A stretch of DNA of 64,000 nt from Nocardia aurea (GTDB lineage: Bacteria > Actinomycetota > Actinomycetes > Mycobacteriales > Mycobacteriaceae): assembly GCF_003123685.1 (NCBI RefSeq), contig NZ_QCYJ01000099.1, positions 62,001 through 126,000 of the forward strand, given 5' to 3'. A program made the position numbers and the translations under genes. The notes under the pieces are model-generated. The model saw only the letters and a program-made list of their open reading frames with translations, made no database searches and had not been told where the DNA came from. Below, piece after piece: positions 38,881 through 47,906 of this stretch (its first letter is position 1; every line of letters starts with the position of its first letter).

Positions 38881-40142
38881 CCGCGGCGCGGACCCGTCTG
38901 GAACTGTTCATCGGCAAGGGTGGGGTCGGCAAGACGACGCTGGCGTGCGCGACGGCCATCGCGCACGCCCGCGCGGGCCGCCGGGTGCTGCTCGCCTCAC
39001 TGGACCAGTCGCATTCGCTCGGTGACGCTTTCGGTTTCCGCTTCCCGCACGACGCGGGAACGATCGCCGGAATCGTGAACGTCGCGCCCGATCTCGATGT
39101 GATCGAGTTGGATTCGCTCGCGCTGCTGGAGGATCGGTTCCGCGAAGTGGTCCATGTGCTCGGCGCGGACGCCGGACACGACCACGGCATCGATATCGCC
39201 GCACTCGATCCGGCCGAGTTGACCGGTCTGCCCGGCGTCCAGGAACTGCTGATGCTGGTGGAAGTGGCCCAGCTGGCGAGCGAGGACGACTGGGACGTGA
39301 TCGTCCTCGACTGCCCGCCGTCGGCCGACATGCTGCGCGTGCTGAGCGCGCCGCCGACCCTGCTCGGCTATGTGGAGCGGGTCTGGCCGCCGCACGCGCG
39401 CACGATGAGCGGTATCGGCGCCGACCTGCGCCGCGCGGTGCTGGCGGCGACGGTGGAGCGGATCGTCACCGCGGTCACCGAGGTGAACGACCTGCTCGGC
39501 GATCACGACCGCACCGCGGCGCGCCTGGTCACCCTCGCCGAACAACTCGCCGTCGCCGAGACCGCACGGCTGCGGTCGGCGGCGGTCCTGCTCGGACTCC
39601 GGGTGACCGAGGTGATCGTCAACAAGGTGCTGCCGCCCGCACCGCCGCCGTCGGGTCCCTCGGAACATCCTGCGGCGCACTGGTATCTGAACCGCCGCGC
39701 CGAACAACTCGACGTCATCGCGCGAATGCGACAGGCCGTGCCGGGTATCCCGGTGCTGACGGCCCAGCACACCGGCTCGGAGCCGGTCGGCTACGGGTCG
39801 CTGTCCGCCCTGTCGTACGCGGTGGACGCGCATCCTATGCTTGGCGACAATCCAACGGAAGTACGGGAGGTTCACGCGAGTTCCGCTGTGCCGATGGTTC
39901 GATGTGAGTCGGGCACCGGCCTGCATTCGGTGTACTCGCTGCGGCTGCCCCTGCCCGTCGCCGATCCGGCGACGCTGCGACTGGGACGAGTGGAGGACGA
40001 TTTGATCGTGGGAGCGGACGGGGTGCGGCGCCGGGTGCGCCTGGCTCCGGTGTTGCGACGGTGCATGGTCGACGGCGCCGAACTCGATGACGGATACCTG
40101 GTCGTGCGCTTCGTCCCGGATCCGGAAATGTGGCCGCGATGA
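38877..40142 (+). CDS. ArsA/GET3-like ATPase (CTG start)
   Basis: Homologue of Rv2184c, 421 residues. The deviant Walker A of the ArsA family is at residues 13-21 (GKGGVGKTT), the switch region is DWDVIVLDCPPSADMLRVLSAPP, and the C-terminal 75 residues form a small beta domain (LRLPLPVADPATLRLGRVEDD) as in many actinobacterial ArsA proteins. No ATG, GTG or TTG occurs in frame close before the P-loop. The CTG at 38877 overlaps the stop of the upstream gene (CTGA) and is the best start. Arsenic resistance is unlikely because arsenic genes and Cys ligands are absent. A role in membrane-protein or lipid targeting is inference. Confidence 0.88.
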   Translation: MTAARTRLELFIGKGGVGKTTLACATAIAHARAGRRVLLASLDQSHSLGDAFGFRFPHDAGTIAGIVNVAPDLDVIELDSLALLEDRFREVVHVLGADAGHDHGIDIAALDPAELTGLPGVQELLMLVEVAQLASEDDWDVIVLDCPPSADMLRVLSAPPTLLGYVERVWPPHARTMSGIGADLRRAVLAATVERIVTAVTEVNDLLGDHDRTAARLVTLAEQLAVAETARLRSAAVLLGLRVTEVIVNKVLPPAPPPSGPSEHPAAHWYLNRRAEQLDVIARMRQAVPGIPVLTAQHTGSEPVGYGSLSALSYAVDAHPMLGDNPTEVREVHASSAVPMVRCESGTGLHSVYSLRLPLPVADPATLRLGRVEDDLIVGADGVRRRVRLAPVLRRCMVDGAELDDGYLVVRFVPDPEMWPR

Positions 40143-40627
40143 CGCGACCGCGCGATTCCCGCCCGGGGCCCGACGAGGAACCCGGTGACGGCTTCGGCGA
40201 ATTCGCCGAGGAACTCAAACTACTGGCCGAAACCGTCTTGGAACGGGTCGAACCCGTCCTGCGGCACGCGGCGGACCAACCGGGCGAATGGTCGAGTTGC
40301 AGCTGGTGCCCGGTCTGCGCCGCGGCGGCGCTGATGCGCGGTGAACATCACGAGGTCGTGGCGGCGATCGCCGATCACGGCACGGCCATCGTGACGGTGC
40401 TGCGCGAAGCACTCGCGGGCGCGCCGGTCGAACCGGTGCCCGCCGATGCCGAGTCCGAAGGCGGCAGACACGAAGCTGCCGAGTCCGAAGGTGCTGCGCC
40501 ACACCAGCATACGCGTCGGCAACGCGAGTCCGACGACGCGGCGGACCGGCCGCGACCGGGGCGGCCCGCGGCCGCGGGCCGGGCGCGATCGAAGTACGTC
40601 GGCATTCCCGTGACGATCAAGGCATGA
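40139..40627 (+). CDS. Rv2183c-like protein with Cys-rich motif
   Basis: A 162-residue protein with an acidic helical start (GFGEFAEELKLLAETVLERVEPVL) and the motif WSSCSWCPVCAAAALMRGEHHE, where three Cys in CxxCxxC spacing followed by a His pair could bind zinc or a cluster. The C-terminal half is low-complexity, with a repeated AESEG/AAESEG element and Arg-rich tail. ATG 40139 overlaps the ArsA stop (ATGA) and its own stop overlaps the glucokinase start (ATGA). Syntenic with Rv2183c, function unknown. Coupling suggests it works with the ArsA-like ATPase. Confidence 0.82.
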   Translation: MTRPRDSRPGPDEEPGDGFGEFAEELKLLAETVLERVEPVLRHAADQPGEWSSCSWCPVCAAAALMRGEHHEVVAAIADHGTAIVTVLREALAGAPVEPVPADAESEGGRHEAAESEGAAPHQHTRRQRESDDAADRPRPGRPAAAGRARSKYVGIPVTIKA

Positions 40628-41637
40628 CCGATCGGACCTCACCCGCCACTCCGCTGACCGTCGGTATCGACGTCGGGGGCACCAATATCCGCGCCTCGGT
40701 CGTCGACGGCGACGGCGAGGTGCTCGACACCGTCCAGGCCCCGACCCCGCATTCGGCCCGAGCGCTGGAGAACGCGCTGGAACGGGCCGTGCACGAACTG
40801 CGCGAACGTCATCCGATCGGCGCGGTCGGGCTCGCGGTCGCGGGTTTCATCAACGCCGACCGCTCCACGGTGCGCTTCGCCCCGCATCTGCCGTGGCAGG
40901 ACACTCCCGTGGCGCAGCGGCTCACCGGGCGATTGGATCTGCCCGTCATCCTCGAACACGACGCGAACGCCGCGGCCTGGGCCGAGTACCGCTTCGGGGC
41001 CGCGGCGGGCGGGCACAACGTGGTGCTGGTGGCGATCGGCACCGGGATCGGCGCGGCGCTGCTCATCGACGGCACGCTGTATCGCGGAAGCCACGGCGTC
41101 GCACCGGAACTGGGGCATCTCCAGGTGGTGCCGGACGGCCGGGCCTGCCCGTGCGGCAAACGCGGATGCTGGGAGCGGTATTGCAGCGGCACGGCGCTCG
41201 CCGACACCGCGATCGAATTGCTGGCGACCGATCCGGTGCGGTCCACCGTGCTCGCCCGCGAGGTTTTCCGCGATCCCGGTTCGCTGACCGGTCGCCGGGT
41301 GGCGGGCGCCGCGCAGGACGGCGATCCGATCGCGGTGCGTGCCGTGGCCGATTTCGCCCGGTGGCTCGGACTCGGACTCGCGTTCGTCAGCGATATCTTC
41401 GATCCGGATCTGGTGGTGATCGCGGGCGGAGTCAGCAGTTCGGCTCCGCTGTTCCTCGACGAGGCGCGCGAGGAGTACGCGCGCGCGGTCACCGGAGCCG
41501 GTCATCGGCCGCTCGCCCGCATCCGAACCACCCAGTTGGGCGAGGCGGCGGGGATGATCGGCGCGGCGGAACTGGCGCGCGCGGTCCTCGTCGACACCGC
41601 CCCGCAGCCGAATCACGTCGCCCCCACCCGCCGCTGA
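40624..41637 (+). CDS. glk: ROK-family glucokinase
   Basis: Phosphorylates glucose, 337 residues. The ATP-binding motif is VGIDVGGTNIRASVVD, the catalytic Asp is in LEHDANAAAWAEYRFG, and the ROK signature with the zinc-binding Cys cluster is HLQVVPDGRACPCGKRGCWERYCSG. ATP rather than polyphosphate is assumed; the polyphosphate-specific insert was not recognised. ATG overlaps the previous stop. It ends the SRPBCC-ArsA operon and a corynebacterial glucokinase also sits beside pimB', as I recall. Confidence 0.92.
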   Translation: MTDRTSPATPLTVGIDVGGTNIRASVVDGDGEVLDTVQAPTPHSARALENALERAVHELRERHPIGAVGLAVAGFINADRSTVRFAPHLPWQDTPVAQRLTGRLDLPVILEHDANAAAWAEYRFGAAAGGHNVVLVAIGTGIGAALLIDGTLYRGSHGVAPELGHLQVVPDGRACPCGKRGCWERYCSGTALADTAIELLATDPVRSTVLAREVFRDPGSLTGRRVAGAAQDGDPIAVRAVADFARWLGLGLAFVSDIFDPDLVVIAGGVSSSAPLFLDEAREEYARAVTGAGHRPLARIRTTQLGEAAGMIGAAELARAVLVDTAPQPNHVAPTRR

Positions 41638-41745
41638 CGAACTCACAAACCGGACATACGTTCGAATACAGGTACCTGTCAAGGGGACTGATGCCACGGG
41701 ATTGCGGAATGGATCACGGCAATGTGGTGACATACCTCGCTGCGA

Positions 41746-41775
41746 TTGGATGTGATCTCCGACCAGCGGTAAAGT
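41746..41775 (+). promoter_or_regulatory. Candidate sigma-A promoter of the acyltransferase gene
   Basis: TTGGAT (41746-41751) and TAAAGT (41770-41775) with an 18-base spacer, about 50 bases before the ATG at 41828. Confidence 0.45.
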
Positions 41776-41827
41776 CGGCAACTACGCAGGTTGCCCACTT
41801 CTATCCCGGTCCCGGGGGAAGGACGTC

Positions 41828-42553
41828 ATGTTCTACTGGCTGCTGAAGTACGTGCTGCTGGGACCGTTGATGCATCTCTACAACCGGCCGACGGTCCAAG
41901 GCCTGGAAAATGTCCCCACCGACGGGCCCGCCATCATGGCGGGTAACCACCTCTCCTTCGCCGACTGGCTGTTCGCGCCACTGATGAGCCCCCGCCGGAT
42001 CAATTACCTGGCCAAGGCCGAATACTTCAACACCCCGGGATTCAAGGGCCGCTTGCAGAAGTGGTTCTTCACCACCTCCGGTCAGTATCCGATCGACCGC
42101 ACCGGCGCCAGCGCCGCCGAGGACGCGCTCAGCGCCGCGCGCAAACTGCTCGACGAAGGACGGCTCGTCGGTCTCTACCCGGAGGGCACCCGCTCCCCCG
42201 ACGGCCGCCTCTACAAGGGCAAGACCGGCATGGCCCGGCTCGCGCTCGAGACCGGCGTTCCCGTCATCCCGGTCGCCGTCATCGGCACCGACGGCGTCTC
42301 GCCTCCCGGCCCCTTCCGCTGGCGTCGCCAGAAGGTGACCGTCAAATTCGGTACCCCGATCGACTTCTCCCGATACGAGGGCATGGGCGGCAACCGCTTC
42401 GTCGAACGCGCCGTCACCGACGAGGTGATGTACGAACTCATGCAGCTCGGCGGGCAGGAATACGTGGACGTGTACGCCCACAGCCTCAAGAAGGGCGTGC
42501 CCTCGGGTAGCAGCCCCGAGGCGACCCGCATCCCCGAATCGAAGGCGGGCTGA
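41828..42553 (+). CDS. plsC: 1-acyl-sn-glycerol-3-phosphate acyltransferase family
   Basis: Membrane-associated acyltransferase of 241 residues, homologue of Rv2182c. The catalytic HX4D motif is in MAGNHLSFADWLF, and the phosphate-binding motif is GLYPEGTRSPDGRLYKGKTG. An N-terminal hydrophobic stretch (FYWLLKYVLLGPLMHLY) anchors it. It could acylate lysophosphatidate or, given the pimB' neighbourhood, a PIM-type lipid; the substrate is not readable. Ribosome site GGGGAAGGA lies about 5 bases upstream. A strong hairpin follows. Confidence 0.92.
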   Translation: MFYWLLKYVLLGPLMHLYNRPTVQGLENVPTDGPAIMAGNHLSFADWLFAPLMSPRRINYLAKAEYFNTPGFKGRLQKWFFTTSGQYPIDRTGASAAEDALSAARKLLDEGRLVGLYPEGTRSPDGRLYKGKTGMARLALETGVPVIPVAVIGTDGVSPPGPFRWRRQKVTVKFGTPIDFSRYEGMGGNRFVERAVTDEVMYELMQLGGQEYVDVYAHSLKKGVPSGSSPEATRIPESKAG

Positions 42554-42568
42554 GCGAATCCGCCTGCC

Positions 42569-42599
42569 GAGAAGCCCCGAGCCACGCTCGGGGCTTCTC
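42569..42599. terminator. Terminator after plsC
   Basis: Perfect 14-bp stem GAGAAGCCCCGAGC / GCTCGGGGCTTCTC with a 3-base loop. Confidence 0.85.
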
Positions 42600-42682
42600 T
42601 CGTTCCCGGCCCCGATGAGGTTGCTCACACCCCCAAGCGAACGACAAGCCGCTCTTATGGTGCGACGGTAAGACTTCCGGAC

Positions 42683-43453
42683 ATGTTCAAGAAATTGTTG
42701 GCTGCCGCGGGGGTCGGCGGCGCGGAGGTCGAGACCGAACTGTTCACCCACGGTGTGCAGCCCGGTGGCATCGTCGAGGGCGTCATCCGGTTGCGCGGCG
42801 GCAATGTCGCGCAGGACATCTCGCGGATCGCCGTCGAATTCGTGACCCGGGTGGAGCAGGAGTACGAGGACCACGAGGGTCATCGTGACACCGGCTTCGG
42901 CTGGACGGCGGTGCACGGACCGCTGCACCTGCCGGTCGGCGCGCCGCTGGAATTCCGGTTCGGGGCCAGGGCGCCGATGGAAACTCCCATCACCTTCTAC
43001 AACGGCCGCCAGTTGCCGGGCACCCAGGTCGCGCTGCGCACCGTCGTCGAGATCCAGGGCGCGGTCGACGCCGCCGACACCGACCCCATCGGCGTGGGAG
43101 CGCTGCCCGCGCAGCACGTGCTGCTGGAGGCGGTGGAACGCTTGGGATTTCCGCTGCGCAGCGCCGACGTGGAGGCGGGCCGGATCAGGAATTCCGCGCA
43201 GCAGTTGCCGTTCTACCAGGAGATCGAATTCGGCGGCTCGCACAATTATCCGCAGTTGAACCAGCTCGAGGTCACCTTCATCGCCGCCGAGCACGGCATG
43301 AGCGTCGTGCTGGAGGCGGATAAACGCGGCACCTGGTATTCCGAGGGCAGCGATGTCTTCGACGCGCTGTGGGTCGACTACGCCGCACTGGGGCACCGGG
43401 ATTGGGCAGGCGAACTACATCACCGACTGGCCGGTATGATCTCGCGACGCTGA
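42683..43453 (+). CDS. SpoOM-family (arrestin-like) protein
   Basis: A 256-residue protein of the Spo0M family, an arrestin-like beta-sandwich known in Bacillus as a sporulation-control protein and in actinobacteria of unclear role. The start MFKKLLAAAGVGGAEVETEL and the PGGIVEGVIRLRGGNVAQDISRIAVEFVTR stretch are characteristic. The C-terminal part ends DYAALGHRDWAGELHHRLAGMI. Monocistronic between the plsC terminator and an unknown gene. No sporulation genes are nearby, so the name reflects fold only. Confidence 0.9.
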   Translation: MFKKLLAAAGVGGAEVETELFTHGVQPGGIVEGVIRLRGGNVAQDISRIAVEFVTRVEQEYEDHEGHRDTGFGWTAVHGPLHLPVGAPLEFRFGARAPMETPITFYNGRQLPGTQVALRTVVEIQGAVDAADTDPIGVGALPAQHVLLEAVERLGFPLRSADVEAGRIRNSAQQLPFYQEIEFGGSHNYPQLNQLEVTFIAAEHGMSVVLEADKRGTWYSEGSDVFDALWVDYAALGHRDWAGELHHRLAGMISRR

Positions 43454-43624
43454 TCGCTCCGGGGAGGGTCCGGGCTCCGCGCCCACGCCCGATCCTGGCC
43501 AACCCCGGACACGATCCGCGTCCGCGGTGCACAATCACTGTGTACGACTTCCCGGGGTCATTCGCGGAGCGTCGGCGCGGCAGCGCGAAACCCGATGTTC
43601 CGCAATACGAGCGAGGGGGCCGTT

Positions 43625-44503
43625 GTGTCCGAGTCATCGCCCGATCTGCTCATGTCGCTGACCGTCGCGGCCGCGCACCAGCTGGGATATTCCTGCCGGA
43701 CCGCGGCCGCCGCCGACGACGTGATCCTTTCCGGACCCGGCGGCAACGTGCTGGTCGGTCTGACGAATCTGCGGCGGATGGCCGACGACGAACCCCGCGA
43801 ACAGTGGCCCGCCCTGGTCGCGGATTATCTGAGTACCAGCCTGATCCAGGTCGCCGCCGACCACGATCCGCTCGACACCAGCGATTTCGCGATGATGCGT
43901 CATCTCATCCGTACCCGGCTCTACTCCGCGGAGGCGACCGCGCCCGAGGTCGTGCACCGGCCGGTGGCGCCGGGTCTGGTGCAGCGGGTGCTCATCGACC
44001 AGGTGCACACCATGGCTCCGGTCACCTACCCGATGCTCGCGAACTGGCCCATCGACGCGGCGGGACTGTTCGAACTGGCCGAATACAACACCCGCGCCGA
44101 CGGTCCGCTCGACGTGGTCACCCACGATTTCGACAGCCCGCGCCAAGCCCGCATCGAACTCACGATGCTGTGCGGCATCTCGGACTACATCACCGCGCAC
44201 GCCCGCTGGCTCGGCGACGACTATCCGGTCGCGGGAACGGCGGGAACGGTTTTCGTCATCCCCTCCCAACGCCACATCTACGCCTACCCGGTGACCGACG
44301 TCCAGGTGATCCGGGCGACCACGCTGCTGGCCCAACTCGCCGTCCTCGAATACACCAAGCGGCCGTGGCCGGTCAGCCAGGACGTGTACTGGTGGCATCA
44401 CGGCGCCATCGACCTCGCGGCCTCCATCCGCCACGAAGCCGATCAGCTCTGTATCTATCCCGAGGAGCGCTTCCTCGCGACGCTGGACCGGTTGTCCTCG
44501 TGA
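43625..44503 (+). CDS. Hypothetical protein (T3SS-chaperone-like or DUF, unassigned)
   Basis: A 292-residue cytoplasmic protein I do not recognise. GTG 43625 has GAGGGGG about 6 bases upstream; an ATG at 43595 would add ten residues. It looks well folded with mixed alpha/beta content and no signal or membrane segments. Landmarks are SPDLLMSLTVAAAHQLGYSC near the start, a repeated acidic/aromatic middle (YPMLANWPIDAAGLFELAEY), GTVFVIPSQRHIYAYPV, and a C-terminal EERFLATLDRL. The gene lies just before an ABC1 kinase and is present in a stretch I do not recall in mycobacteria. Confidence 0.7.
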   Translation: MSESSPDLLMSLTVAAAHQLGYSCRTAAAADDVILSGPGGNVLVGLTNLRRMADDEPREQWPALVADYLSTSLIQVAADHDPLDTSDFAMMRHLIRTRLYSAEATAPEVVHRPVAPGLVQRVLIDQVHTMAPVTYPMLANWPIDAAGLFELAEYNTRADGPLDVVTHDFDSPRQARIELTMLCGISDYITAHARWLGDDYPVAGTAGTVFVIPSQRHIYAYPVTDVQVIRATTLLAQLAVLEYTKRPWPVSQDVYWWHHGAIDLAASIRHEADQLCIYPEERFLATLDRLSS

Positions 44504-44634
44504 GCGGACCCGAATCCGCCGCGTCGGCAGCGTTGTTCGGGCACGATAGCGTCGGGGGTACAGCCGAGTTGTCGTGCGGCCGAGTTGTTCCTGCGTCCGA
44601 GGCGTTCGGTACGCGCGTGTGAGATGAGGTGTGC

Positions 44635-46026
44635 ATGGTCCGCCGCGATCCCGGTGGTCGACTCTTCCCGCTGTCCCGCCGGACGCCGGCCGGGAAGTCC
44701 GACGTTCCGCCGACCGGCGCGGCCGTGCGCAGCGCGAAACTGGCCGCGCTGCCGGTCGCCTACGCGGGCAGGCGGGTCGCGGGCGCGGGCCGCCGGGCGA
44801 TCGGCCGATCGGCGGCCGAGGTCGACCGGGATATCCGCGAGCGCACCGCGCAGCACGTCTTCGCGGTACTCGGCGAGATGAAGGGCTGTGTCGCCAAACT
44901 CGGCCAGATGCTCGCGATCTACGAATTCGCCCTGCCCGCCGATGTGGCCGGGCCCTACCGGGAAGCGCTCGCGCGACTTCAGGATTCGGCCCCGTCGATG
45001 CTGCCCGCCACCGTGCACGCCGTACTCGCCGACCAGATGGGGCCGCGCTGGCGAAGCATGTTCCTCGATTTCGACGACCGGCGTCCCGCCTCCGCCTCGG
45101 TCGGTCAGGTGCACCGCGCGATCTGGCATGACGGCAGGGCCGTCGCGGTCAAGGTGATGTATCCGGGTGCGCGCCAGGCCATCGGCAACGACCTGACGGC
45201 ATTGCGGCGGATGGCGCCGATGTTCAACGCGCTACTGCCCGGCGCGGACTCGCGCTCGGTCATCGAGCGATTGTGCGCCTACATCAGCGAAGAACTCGAC
45301 TACGAACTCGAGGCGGCGCACCAGAGCAGATTCGCCGAAGCCTATGCCGACGACCCCGATTTCGTGGTGCCGCGCGTCATCGCGCAATACCCCGATGTCC
45401 TGGTCACCGAATGGCTCGACGGCACGTCGCTGTCGCGGCTCATCGCGCGCGGCACGCCCTTCGAACGCGACCGCGTCGGCCTGCTCATCCTGCGATTCCT
45501 GTTCTCCGGACCCACCCGCGCCGGACTGCTCTACGGCGATCCGCACCCCGGGAATTTCCGTGTCATGCCCGACGGACGGCTCGGCGTGGTCGATTTCGGC
45601 GCCTGCGCGCCCTGGCCGCCCGGATACCTGGACATGGTCAAGGATTTCGCCCCGGCCATGCTGCGGTGCGCCCCGGACGAACTGGAGGCGGCCATCCGCC
45701 GCAACGGCTACGTCGCGCCGGGACGGCCGCTCGACATGGATACCGTCATCGCCAGGATCGCCCCGCTGCGCGACGCCGTCCTCGCGCCGACACTCGAACT
45801 GGATTCGCGGTGGATGCGCAGACAGATGGCGGCGGTCACCGATCTCAGCGTCACCAATGTGCTGCGACAGCTGACCATGCCGTCCGAGCACACCACGGTC
45901 GCGCGCACCGCCGTCGCCGGACTCGGCGTACTCGGACAGTTGCGGGCCGCGATCCCGCTGCGCCGCGAGTACGAGCGATGGTTCCCCGAGGTCGTGGCGA
46001 CCCTGGCGGACGTCCGTCCCGGCTGA
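44635..46026 (+). CDS. ABC1/UbiB-family atypical kinase
   Basis: A 463-residue ADCK/UbiB protein. The family-specific KxGQ helix is KGCVAKLGQMLAIYEFALP, the Ala-rich nucleotide loop is RRPASASVGQVHRAIW, the Lys in VAVKVMYPG and the ExD motif in EELDYELEAAHQ are present, and the catalytic loop and metal site are GDPHPGNFRVMPDGRLGVVDFG. Such proteins act as ATPases that extract or tune quinone or terpenoid lipids. ATG 44635 has GATGAGG 5 bases upstream. Possible client lipids here are menaquinone or carotenoids; this is inference. Confidence 0.9.
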   Translation: MVRRDPGGRLFPLSRRTPAGKSDVPPTGAAVRSAKLAALPVAYAGRRVAGAGRRAIGRSAAEVDRDIRERTAQHVFAVLGEMKGCVAKLGQMLAIYEFALPADVAGPYREALARLQDSAPSMLPATVHAVLADQMGPRWRSMFLDFDDRRPASASVGQVHRAIWHDGRAVAVKVMYPGARQAIGNDLTALRRMAPMFNALLPGADSRSVIERLCAYISEELDYELEAAHQSRFAEAYADDPDFVVPRVIAQYPDVLVTEWLDGTSLSRLIARGTPFERDRVGLLILRFLFSGPTRAGLLYGDPHPGNFRVMPDGRLGVVDFGACAPWPPGYLDMVKDFAPAMLRCAPDELEAAIRRNGYVAPGRPLDMDTVIARIAPLRDAVLAPTLELDSRWMRRQMAAVTDLSVTNVLRQLTMPSEHTTVARTAVAGLGVLGQLRAAIPLRREYERWFPEVVATLADVRPG

Positions 46027-46488
46027 GCGGTCCTCCCGAGAGTCTCGTCCATCCGAGCCTCGTTCGACCTCGCGCCACCCACCGAGCGAGGTCCGGATCG
46101 GACCGAGTTCGACGTTATCGGCCACCAACCGGCAACCCATCACGGACCGCGTGTACCGACCGTCCGGTAGCACCGGTCTCGGATCATCGGACAGCGTGCG
46201 CCGGTATCGCCGAAAGGTAACCGACCGCCGTTCGGCCGACTGTTCGGTCTGCTCGATCGTTCGTCCGCCGAGTCCGCCGACACCGACGGCGAGGCCGTCG
46301 GTCCGAGACCGTCGGCAGAAGGTGCGGCGCCCGCCGACCGTCCGATTCCGGACCGGTTCGCGGAAACCGGCCACAGCCGCCGGAAGGGTCCGCATCACCG
46401 CAGGTCGGAGCGGGTGTGCGCGGAGTCTCGCAAGCCCCCCTTGATTCGGGTGCACATCGAGGGCCCGGCTGTGGTTAGCTTTCGTGCC
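46027..46488. other. 460-base gap without a gene
   Basis: No supported ORF or RNA. It holds several short GC-rich direct repeats of a CCGTCGG type and, at its end, the TAGCTT -10 of the FAD oxidoreductase gene. Nothing else stands out. Confidence 0.5.
46476..46481 (+). promoter_or_regulatory. -10 hexamer of the FAD oxidoreductase gene
   Basis: TAGCTT, 7 bases before the ATG; no ribosome site. Confidence 0.6.
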
Positions 46489-47766
46489 ATGAGCACGCCG
46501 CACTCTGTCTCCGCCGAAGAATTTCTACCTCGTGACACCGCGGATGTCGTTCGCACCGTGCGGGATTCACGGGGGCGCGTGGCTCGACTGACGGTGAGCG
46601 GCGGCGAGCTGCTCGACGACGGCCTCGCGCTGCCCGATCACCGGGCCGTGGTGTCGTTGCGCCGGATGAATTCGGTGCTCGACATCAACCTGGGCAAACG
46701 GACCGTCCGGGTACAGGCGGGCGCCAAACTCTCCGATATCGATCGACGCCTCGGCGCGCACGGCCTCGGCCTGCCGATCGTCGGCGACCACCGCGACATC
46801 ACCGCGGGCGGCTTCGCCTCGGTCGGCGGCGTCAGCAGCGCCTCGCACCGGTTCGGCCTGTTCGCCGACCAGATCCTCGATCTGGAATACGTCGACCCCG
46901 ACGGGCGGATCGGCACCTGCGGGCGCAACCACCACACCGAGCGGTTCCACCGAATCCTCGGCGCGGGCGGACGGGCGGGCATCATCACCGCGCTGACCCT
47001 CGACGCCATCGATATCGACAAGGACCACACCTGGCTCACCACCGACGCGAATCGGTTCCTGGATTTCGATTCCTTCGTCGAACACGCGCACGCCGAGATC
47101 CTGCGGCCCGCCAACGCGGCATTGCAGGTGGGCCGCTGGGTCGACACCGCGCCGCTGAAGGTGTCCCGGCCGGTCGGCACCGGACAGGTGCAGCTGGGCA
47201 CCGTCCGGTTCGGCCAGTGGTCGAGCCTCTACCCCACCACCCCGACGCGCTCGCTGCGCGCCAGGCGCGAGGTCGGGACGAGGACCAGGAAATCGCTGGG
47301 CGCGATCGCCTCGGCCGCGAGCGGCCGTGCCGGTATGCCGGTACGCAACGCGGCGGCGGGCGCGCTGATGTTCGCGCCCAAGGTGCTGACGCTGCGCGAC
47401 GCCGAATACCTGGCCGACACGGTGATCAGCTCCTCCGAACGCGGTCCCGCCTACCGCGTCGGCATCTTCGCGCCCCTGTCGAGCTACAGCTCGGTCTTCT
47501 ACCGCCTGCACGATCTGTTCTCGGGGCACCGCGAGCGCACCGGCTGCTTCACGGTCATCTCCGCGATGACCTACGGCGTGCGCTCCGCGTATCTGCGGGC
47601 CGAGGCCGAGGGGCGCAACCTGCCCACCGAGGACCACGGTCTGATCACCTTCACCTGTCGGCTCCGGCCCTCGGCACTGCCGTCGGAACTGTTGCGCGAC
47701 ATCGTTTCCGCGATCGATGACATCTGCGTCTCCGAACACGCCCTGCGGTACGACTCGGCCGATTAG
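46489..47766 (+). CDS. FAD-binding (VAO/PCMH-type) oxidoreductase
   Basis: A 425-residue flavoenzyme of the FAD_binding_4 fold. The N-terminal FAD domain shows GGELLDDGLALPDHRAVVSL, VQAGAKLSDIDRRLGAHGLGLPIVGDHRDITAGGFASVGGVS and GAGGRAGIITALTL. The C-terminal substrate domain is not close to any enzyme I can name. The arrangement of an FAD oxidase followed by a short-chain dehydrogenase recalls DprE1-DprE2, but the sequence is clearly not DprE1. ATG 46489 has TAGCTT 7 bases upstream and no Shine-Dalgarno. Substrate unknown. Confidence 0.87.
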   Translation: MSTPHSVSAEEFLPRDTADVVRTVRDSRGRVARLTVSGGELLDDGLALPDHRAVVSLRRMNSVLDINLGKRTVRVQAGAKLSDIDRRLGAHGLGLPIVGDHRDITAGGFASVGGVSSASHRFGLFADQILDLEYVDPDGRIGTCGRNHHTERFHRILGAGGRAGIITALTLDAIDIDKDHTWLTTDANRFLDFDSFVEHAHAEILRPANAALQVGRWVDTAPLKVSRPVGTGQVQLGTVRFGQWSSLYPTTPTRSLRARREVGTRTRKSLGAIASAASGRAGMPVRNAAAGALMFAPKVLTLRDAEYLADTVISSSERGPAYRVGIFAPLSSYSSVFYRLHDLFSGHRERTGCFTVISAMTYGVRSAYLRAEAEGRNLPTEDHGLITFTCRLRPSALPSELLRDIVSAIDDICVSEHALRYDSAD

Positions 47767-47906
47767 ACTGTGCCGCACCGTGAAGTCGCTGGGCGGTAGC
47801 TCCCCTCCGGGTTCTGCCGCCGGTCGGCGAGTCGTGGCTTCGACACCGTCGGCGGGGTGCCGAAGCGTGTGATCAGCGTTCATCGACTGTGAAGGTTGCT
47901 GTTCCG

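Noticed and set aside
38877..40142. Arsenic-resistance role for the ArsA-like ATPase.
   Set aside because: No arsB, arsC or arsR homologue is nearby, the Cys ligands of true ArsA were not seen, and synteny points to the Rv2184c group.
46027..46488. Short CCGTCGG-type repeats as a possible repeat array or origin.
   Set aside because: Units are irregular in length and spacing and are expected at this GC content; no palindromic or iteron order.
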